Origin: Micractinium sp. NFX-FRZ
Taxonomy: Eukaryota; Chlorophyta; Trebouxiophyceae; Chlorellales; Chlorellaceae
Direction of reading: 5' to 3'
Length of the DNA: 64,000 nucleotides
NCBI GenBank assembly: GCA_029339195.1
Contig: JAPTJF010000093.1
Location: forward strand, 1-64,000
The notes under the pieces were generated by a model. That model worked only from the letters and a program-made list of their open reading frames with translations. It searched no databases and had not been told where the DNA came from. Position 1 is the stretch's first letter; the number at the start of each line of letters is the position of its first letter. Below are positions 57,726 through 64,000 of this stretch, one piece after another. The translations under genes were made by a program, and so were the position numbers.

Positions 57726-59533
57726 AGGTGGGGCGCGCAGCACAGCGCAGCACAGCGCAGCACAGCGCAGCACAGCGTGGGACTGTGTGCCAGCCCCAGC
57801 TCCCACCGTTGCCCCCCGCCCCCTACCTGCGGCCCCCCTGCCGCAGCTCCCCGGGTCCCTCCAGCAGGCTCGCCTCCACGCCCTGCCTGCCAAACAGGCG
57901 CTCGCGGCTGGCTGCCTGCTCCAGCTGGCGCGCGCGGCGGCGCTCCATGTCAGCCTGGTGCTGCCGCCTGCGCTCATGGTCATGCAGGAGCCTGCAGCGG
58001 GGGCCAGAGGGAGCCAGGGGAGCGGGGGAGCTGAAGGGGGCAAACAAGAAAAACATTGGCACAACAATTGCTGGCGGCACTGTGAGCTGCGCATGTCTGG
58101 TCGGGCATCGAGGTGCTCATGCCACCTGTATGAAGACAGGCCTGCAAGGCAGCTGAGGCAGCATGTGGGTGGCATGCCCTGGTCACCGGATGCATCCTGA
58201 ACCGCCCACCCTCCAGGTATGATGGCAGCGTGCCTCGCTGTGCTGCACCGTGGCACGCGCCCGCACCTGGTCACGTCCTGCACCCTGCCCAGGACCGCAG
58301 CGTGCAGCGGTGCGCGCCCCTGCTCCTCCTCCAGTGCGCCGCACAGCGCCTGGATGGCGGCCGCGCACTGCGCTGCCGCCTCGGTCAGCCGCGCGCGCTT
58401 GTCCTGGAACTTGATGAGCACCTCGAAAAGAAAGTCGGCCACCGGCTTGGCCAGCTCAGCGTAGTCTGCGGGCGCCCACCTGGCGCGGTCACGCTGCGGG
58501 CACAACAAAGCGCGGCGGGTGTGGTGAATAAGGTGGCAGCGCAGCGCAGGTTCAGGCGCGGTGCCAGGAAGATGAGCGCTTGCGATGCTCGTCAGCTCTG
58601 CCCACTTTTACTACCCATAAGTAGCCCTCCTCGGGTGAATAAGCACACAGCTGGCGGCCATGCCAGTGGCTGCAGAGTGGGCATCCCCATGGGCACCCCT
58701 CTCTCCCGCACTCACCTCTCCTGGCGTGTGCCGGGGGTCGGCAATGCTGCCTGCCGAGGCCAGCTGCGCCAGGCAGGCCGCCACGGCACGCAGGTCCAGC
58801 GTGTCGGCAATGCGTGCCAGCACAGGGTTGCTTAGCTCGGTGAGCGGGCTGTTGAGCCAGGCGCGGCTGGTCACCAGGTGCAGCAGCGGCACGGTGACGC
58901 GCTGGAAGGAGGTGAGGGTGGGGTTGTTGCCCGCCTGCGCAGCAGGCGGAGGGGCGGCGGCAAGGGGGGAGATGGGGAGGTCTTCACGCTGCGAGTTGCA
59001 GGCGCCGAGGTACGCAGGCCAATGCAGGACTGTGGGCATCTTGTTGCAAATTTAGGCACAACTAGGCACTACAGGCCGCAGGCGGCCGCAGGCTGCCCGA
59101 CGCAGCACGCCGGCCAACGCACCGAGGTGGTGCACCCCGCGCGGCACATCTCCTCCACCGCCTGCAGGCCGTAGGTGTCGGCGCCGCCCAGCTGCTGCAG
59201 CACGTAGCCGGCATCGTCTTGCAGGCGCTCCCAGGCGTCCTGCACCAGGCTGGCCATGAAGAACTGGCTGCCCTGCAGGCTCCTGCCGTGTGTGCAGTGC
59301 ACTGCCACCAGGTTTGGCCCGCCAAAGCGGTCCCGCCCCCCGCCGCTTGCGCGTGCCGCGCTGGGGCTGCCCTGCTGTACCGCTGCTGCTGCTGAGCTCG
59401 CTTCTGAAGGGCAGGCTGTGCCCGGTTGCCAGGGCTGCTGCTGGGTGGGGCCGGGGCGCCGCGCACCGCCGCCGCTGGGACCGCCGCCTGCACCGCCTGG
59501 CGGCGGTCGGTCCTGAAGCAATGCATGCGGCAT
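44427..59533 (-). CDS. ZNFX1: ZNFX1-type helicase with NF-X1 and RZ zinc fingers
   Basis: SF1 RNA helicase. 38 exons: 59533-59123, 58934-58716, 58493-58267, 57991-57827, 57610-57461, 57013-56806, 56655-56381, 56238-56003, 55822-55587, 55333-55110, 54819-54749, 54481-54394, 54202-54113, 54027-53633, 53420-53318, 53129-52991, 52786-52703, 52479-52360, 51901-51734, 51494-51314, 51105-50962, 50782-50721, 50500-50454, 50223-50091, 49902-49721, 49558-49376, 49196-49091, 48905-48483, 48310-48152, 47847-47743, 47420-47367, 47171-47097, 46920-46574, 46218-46068, 45840-45571, 45336-45064, 44885-44801, 44614-44427. All phases agree: 2258 residues. N-terminal helical region; [19 protein letters not shown] block; QGPPGTGKT (about 720-728); [74 protein letters not shown]; several Cys/His NF-X1 fingers; RING-like [11 protein letters not shown]-terminal RZ finger [14 protein letters not shown] with [10 protein letters not shown]. 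Relatives act in small-RNA silencing and antiviral sensing. Three GC donors (49721, 51314, 53633). A further 5' exon is possible. Confidence 0.92.
45349..45371. repeat. (GA)n microsatellite in ZNFX1-like intron
   Basis: About eleven GA units close to the acceptor of the exon starting at 45336; on the sense strand it is a TC tract. Confidence 0.9.
46228..46255. repeat. (GAA)n microsatellite in ZNFX1-like intron
   Basis: About nine GAA units just upstream, in sense, of the exon starting at 46218; on the sense strand a TTC-rich polypyrimidine tract. Confidence 0.9.
52219..52384 (-). repeat. Echo of the ZNFX1-like helicase exon end
   Basis: CCAACCCACCTGGACCTTGG with flanks occurs at about 52224 and 52351. 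The second is the real donor region of exon 52479-52360. The first, 127 bp further into the intron, keeps the donor. Confidence 0.85.
52483..52528. repeat. (CAGG)n microsatellite
   Basis: About eleven units next to the acceptor of the exon starting at 52479 in the ZNFX1-like gene. Confidence 0.95.
57697..57724. repeat. (CAGG)n microsatellite followed by a 10-bp repeat
   Basis: About seven CAGG units, followed at 57735-57778 by an imperfect AGCACAGCGC repeat, in a ZNFX1-like intron. Confidence 0.85.
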
Positions 59534-60588
59534 CGGCGTTCAGCCCTTGCCTTTCGCGATCACAATCATTACAGGCGTCTGGTGGGAGCAAGCGACCAGA
59601 AGCGCACCCGAGGCTCCACCCAGCTGGGGTGGTGGTATCGACATCCAGCTCCGAAGCGGCACCAGCCTTGCTGCACATAGTGGTAGCAGTCTCTGGATCC
59701 TGCCCGCATCCTGAACGCCGAAGGGAAGCCAGGGAAGTCGCCGGGGCACTAGTGCTGGCTGGCCAGCCCGATCGTGGGCCCCCACTGGGCGTTGTTCTCT
59801 CCCTAGTGGTGTAATTAGAATGAAACCGCGGGTAAACGGCGCACACACCTGTTACACGGCCTCCAAGGAGCTCTGACATGTCTACCGCCAACACGGACAG
59901 CGCTGGCAACACGGTCAGGGCTCCTGCAGTACAGCGTGCAGTACCATCTGTCAGCGTCGAGCTGCGAAGGCAGCAGGCGGCAGGCACTGCACAGGTTGCG
60001 GGGTGGTGGTGTATGCAGGATTGTGGCCAATCTAAGCACCGTGGACTGGTGGTCCTGGACAAGTCGTGCTTGCACTTGAACATTGGGCAGCGCAGGGCGG
60101 CCCTCCCCAGCAGTAGTTGCAGAAGGTTGCAGTCCAGCAGTGCTCACACCCCTCTTTTCTACCGGCTGCCTCCCTTGGGTCATTTTAGGTGGCCGCCTTT
60201 AGATGGCCGCACGCTAGACGTCCTGTGTATGATGCGTACTTCCCTTCCACACCACCACGCCCTCCTGCTGCCGCCGCCCACGGCAAGAGGTGGCCATGGC
60301 ACCGGTCATGCAGCAGGCAGTAGGGGCCGCTTGGGAAATTGGCTTTCACATCGGCCTGTGTTGAAGAACGGCGGTAGTTAAAATCTTGTCATGAGACACA
60401 CAACAATGCCACAGTGCGAATTAAGTACGATTCTAATGTACAGCAACTAACCGAAATGGCAGTGGAGTTGCTCTGAAGAAGGGAGCAAACCGCTGTCACA
60501 GGAGGCCGGCAGCAAAGTGTTGGCCCTGGCCAAACCTTATGCATGCTTGGGAAGCGCTAGCTCATCTGGCGGGCTGGACTGCCGGGCC
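59534..60588. other. Intergenic region between ZNFX1-like and PIG-A genes
   Basis: Should hold the PIG-A 3' UTR and the ZNFX1-like promoter, as both genes run on the minus strand. A minus frame from 60083 stays open into the ZNFX1-like first exon in another frame and has no recognisable content. AT-richer around 60375-60460. No supported gene. Confidence 0.5.
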
Positions 60589-63500
60589 TCAGGTCTGGGA
60601 GAGCGCAGGGAAGTCGGGCGCGGGCTCGATGCTGCTGGCGGGCTGCCACCACTCAAGGAAGCGCCAGTAGAGCCAGTCCACGGCTGCAAGGGGACGGAGG
60701 GGCGGTGCCAGGTCAGCGCCAGGTCGACACGCCAGGTCAGCATGGGCAGGGCCAGGTTGGCATGCTGCACTGCACCGCTGCACTGCACGCTCATCGTGAC
60801 AGCTGCATGCCGCAGCAGAGTCATGCTGTGCACGCCATGTTGCATGCTGTGCCACGCGTGCAGGCCTCCAGGCATGTACCACCTCAGCCGCTATACAGCA
60901 CCGGGCACGTCAAAACCGCTCAGCGCCACCCACGGCAGTCTGCACCAGGCTCAGCGAGTGCCAAGCGGGCACACCTGTGATGCAGCAGCAGATCTTGCCA
61001 AACCACTTGCCGCACTTGTGGTACCGCCTAAGCCGCCCCACCATGCTGTCATCCCTCCCTGCCGCTCCTGCCGCATCTTCGGTGCTGCCACCACCGCTGC
61101 CGCTGCTGCTGCTGCCGCTGCAGTCCCGCAGCACGCTCCAGTACACGCGCTCCGTGCGCTGCGCGATGGCCTGCCAGCTGTACATGTCGCGCACAGCGGC
61201 GTGCTGCCGCCAGGCGTCGCGCCCACCTGCGGCCACCCGCTGCAGCGCTGCCCCCACCGCCTCCACCAGCCCATCTGGGGAGGGGTCGGCTAGCAGCAGC
61301 ATGTCTTGAGGCAGCACCTCGGGCACCCCGCCCACACGAGTGGACACAACCAGCAGGCCTGCAGCAGGCGCAGGGGAGGGATGCCCGAGACGCACCCACG
61401 CTTACACACGGCGGGTTGTTTCACAGGCACTGTGGTTTCCGAAAGCAACCCCGGCCCCAACACACATGGGTGGGCCGTGCCGGGGAGTGCAGACGGGCAG
61501 GCAGCGAACGTGAAGTGCGTGCAGCATGCTGCCTCCGCTTCTTCCGCAGCCTTCACACTCGCTGCCTGCCCGACAGAGGGGGGCCCGGTGTCTCTCAGCG
61601 CAGCCATTCCCTTAGCCACATCCCCTTGACTCACCTGCCGCCGCCGCCTCAATTAGCGCCATGCAGAAGGCCTCAGTGAGGGAGCAGTTGAGGAAGATGT
61701 CGCCCCGCACCAGCAGCTGGCGGACACGCTCGTGTGGCACCGCCCCCACCAGGGAGACCCGGCTGCCCAGCCCGTGCTCCCGCACCACCGCCTCCAACAG
61801 CGGCCTCTTGGGGCCGTCGCCGCCAATAATGAACTGCAGGGGGGGGGGTCGGAAGGGGGACGGTCAGAGATGGACTGCAGGGTAGATGCGGAAGGGGGAA
61901 GGGCAGTACCATGCAGTGCTCAGGGGCCCGGATCTGCCTGCACGTGTGGGTGCGGCTGGCAGGGCGCAGGCGGTACAGCCGCCAGCGGGTCGGGCAGTAC
62001 GAGCATAGCTCAGGCGGTACACAACCCCGCGCACCTGCACGTGTGGGTGCAGCTGGCAAAGTTCGGGCAGTACAGCCGCCAGCAGGTCGACGCCTTTGCG
62101 GTACACCAGACGGCTCATCGCCACAATCGTCACCCTGCCGCCCTGACCATCATCAGCGCCGCTGCTGCCTCCTTTTTCACTACCGCCACAGCTGCTGCTG
62201 CTTCTATCGCCACCACCATTGCCGCCGCCGCCGCTGCTGCCCCTGCTGCCGCCGCCGCTGCCGCTGCCGCGCCCTCTTGCTTCTGCTGCAGCCGTGCTGC
62301 CAGGGTCCGGCTCACTGCCGCTCCCCGGCTGCGCTCGTCTTCGCCGCCGCCGCTGCTGCTGCTTCTGACTTTGCTGCTGCTGCAGCTGCTGCTGTCGTGG
62401 GGGTTCCCGCTGTGGTGGCGACTCTGGCTCAAACAGGGACGCGTCCACAGCTGCATGCAGCGGGAGAGGAAGAGGCACGTTGCCAACCATCAGTGCTGTC
62501 CAGCACGGGTGGGTCCACTCGGGCACGCTTCAGGTTGCACACAGGAGGCACACGGGAGGCAGGAAAGCAGTTGGCTGGGCGGCATGCCCTCCCCCATCCC
62601 CCAGCCCTGCACCCCAGCACCCAAGTGCCCGTCCACCCGCACAATGCCCGCCTCAATGGCACACTGCCCGCTGCCCACCATGCATTCACTTCACCGGCAC
62701 CCCAACAGCCAGACCAACACTGTGTTGGAAGAGCGGCACACGTGTATATGCAACGTGCAGATGCGCACAGCGCTGTGGCCCCGCCTAAGTTTCTACCCAC
62801 CACAACGCCCGACAGCCCTGCGCCGCACCGTTTGGGATGACCGACACGCGCGTGGGCGGGATGCAGGCGCGCAGCACCGTGTTCTCCTTGCTGGTGTGGC
62901 TCACGCAGATCACTTGGTGCACGTCCGCCAGGGTGTACTTGAGCACCTGACAGGGAAGAAGGGAGGGAGTAGCAGAGGGGTCGGTACAAGCTGTGTTCTC
63001 TTTGCTGGTGTGGCTGACACAGATGACGTGGTCCCACGTTGGCCAGGGTGTGCTTGAGCACCTGAGAGCGGGCAATAGTGAGTGAGGACGGGATGTGCCT
63101 CGTGCACATGGGTGGCGCGGCAGGTCCGAAACACAGAGGGATGCCGCGCAGTGGGCAAGTGGGAGAGCTCAATGTTTCTAAGGGGAAAGGCTTTCACACC
63201 CAGCCTGACCCGCACCCTGCCCCGGCCCCCCACCTTGTTCATCAGGATGCTGCTGGCGTCGGCAAAGCCGAAGAGGGAGTGGTCTGTGAAAACGGCGGGG
63301 TAGCCCATGGTGCGGGCATGCATGATGGCTTCGTGTGCAAGGACGGAAAAGGCCTGAGGGGTAGGGACGGGCAGGCGGGCAGGCAGGCGGGCGGGCAGGC
63401 GGACTGGCGGTGAGCACAGACGGGTGGGGACTGAGCAGGCAGCGGCGTATCCCAGGGTGTAAGCGCGCACGACGGCTTCGTGGGCAAGGACAAAGAGGGC

Positions 63501-64000
63501 CTGGGTGGGCGCCAGGGCGGGGAGGAGGCAAGCCGGCTGCAGCAGCGTGTGCCTGTCTGCGCTGCAGCAGCCTGCCACTGCAAACCACGGAAACCATGTG
63601 CCTCCACTTGTGGTCGGGGCCCCCGCACCTGGTGTGCATGCACCAGGGTGATTCTCTCCCTTAGCAGGATGGAGCGCAGCAGTGGGAAGCCTCCAAAGAG
63701 GGTGGGGAAGGTGACGGCCTGGGTGAAGGCCAGGCGGGGAGCGTAGTACACCTGCGGCAGGTGAAGGAGCATGCAGCTGGGAGCATCAGTGTGCGCTGAG
63801 ATGGGGACCAGTGTTGAGCAGGCCAGGGAACTTGGGAGGCAGGCGGCCCACTGCACCGCCCCGCCTTCCCAGCACACGTCCAGGGCTTTTGTGCGGCAGG
63901 CGCACCCTCTTCGGCCTCTCCAAGCCAGCCTGCCTTCCGTTGCGCCCACCCACAAGCCCACCTTGAGGCCATTTGTGAGGAAGCGCACCCCCGCCCGGTC
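60589..64000 (-). CDS. PIGA: PIG-A, GPI-GlcNAc transferase catalytic subunit (5' end outside window)
   Basis: GT4-family glycosyltransferase that adds GlcNAc from UDP-GlcNAc to phosphatidylinositol, the first step of GPI-anchor synthesis on the cytosolic face of the ER. Visible exons: 64000-63962 (partial), 63751-63629, 63353-63234, 62946-62829, 62450-62035, 61833-61635, 61358-60975 and 60683-60589; all in phase, 497 residues visible. Motifs in order: [144 protein letters not shown]; and the C-terminal [16 protein letters not shown] Gln/Ser/Gly-rich insertion of roughly 90 residues splits VDASLFEPE from the next conserved block and is unusual for the family. Several introns carry duplicated exon edges. 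Confidence 0.94.
61929..62085 (-). repeat. Echo of a PIG-A exon donor edge
   Basis: CCTGCACGTGTGGGTGC and the following 35 bases occur at about 61937 and 62036; the second is the real exon end (LHPHVQ) with its donor. Confidence 0.85.
63000..63068 (-). pseudogene. Decayed duplicate of the PIG-A exon 62946-62829
   Basis: Reads VLKHTLANV on from a TCAG acceptor, then shifts frame (two frames are needed to follow [11 protein letters not shown]). The real copy reads [20 protein letters not shown]. The duplicate cannot code in frame throughout. Confidence 0.8.
63446..63505 (-). pseudogene. Duplicate of the PIG-A exon 63353-63234 start
   Basis: Reads [20 protein letters not shown] behind a CAG acceptor, against [20 protein letters not shown] in the real exon. 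The frame is open but it lacks the rest of the exon and any matching donor. Confidence 0.8.

Noticed and set aside
59052..60083. 343-codon minus frame spanning the ZNFX1-like first exon and the region upstream
   Set aside because: It overlaps the real exon in a different frame, has no conserved motif, and the ZNFX1-like frame is supported by junction phases.

Overview
The window is nuclear DNA from a GC-rich green alga. I infer a trebouxiophyte close to Chlorella or Micractinium. The signs are coding exons with strongly G/C-ended codons, very many short introns (about 126 in ten gene models), (CAGG)n and CAG microsatellites, and TGTAA-type poly(A) signals at one convergent gene pair. There is no operon structure, and I found no rRNA, tRNA or intact transposon. 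Gene models were built by hand: for each exon I checked that the reading frame continues across the splice junction.

Layout. (1) 1087-4516 (+): protein ending in a MYND zinc finger. (2) 5210-11690 (-): PhoD-like metallophosphatase, 16 exons. (3) 12812-14088 (+): multipass membrane protein of unknown function. (4) 14891-25341 (-): translesion polymerase REV1, 22 exons. (5) 25713-34539 (+): mitochondrial RNA helicase SUV3, 20 exons, sharing a 371-bp divergent promoter with REV1. (6) 35180-41819 (-): DUF89 4'-phosphopantetheine phosphatase-like protein, 11 exons. One 3.27-kb intron of this gene holds, on the opposite strand, (7) a small GAF-like gene at 37049-38576 (+). (8) 42168-43899 (+): small cytochrome b561 protein, divergent from gene 6. 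(9) 44427-59533 (-): ZNFX1-type helicase with NF-X1 zinc fingers and a C-terminal RZ finger, 38 exons, about 2258 residues. (10) 60589-64000 (-): PIG-A, the GPI-anchor GlcNAc-transferase subunit, whose 5' end lies beyond the window.

The genes are unrelated housekeeping functions: phosphate and CoA metabolism, DNA damage tolerance, mitochondrial RNA decay, RNA surveillance, GPI anchors and transmembrane electron transfer. Only promoters are shared.

The most striking structure is not a gene. In at least eight of the ten genes, introns carry decayed tandem copies ('echoes') of the neighbouring exon edge, including the splice site, usually offset by about 75-175 bp. I count about 20 splice boundaries with such echoes, some with three or four copies. 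About 8% of introns also appear to use GC instead of GT as donor. Together these suggest that local tandem duplication across splice junctions builds or reshapes introns in this genome.
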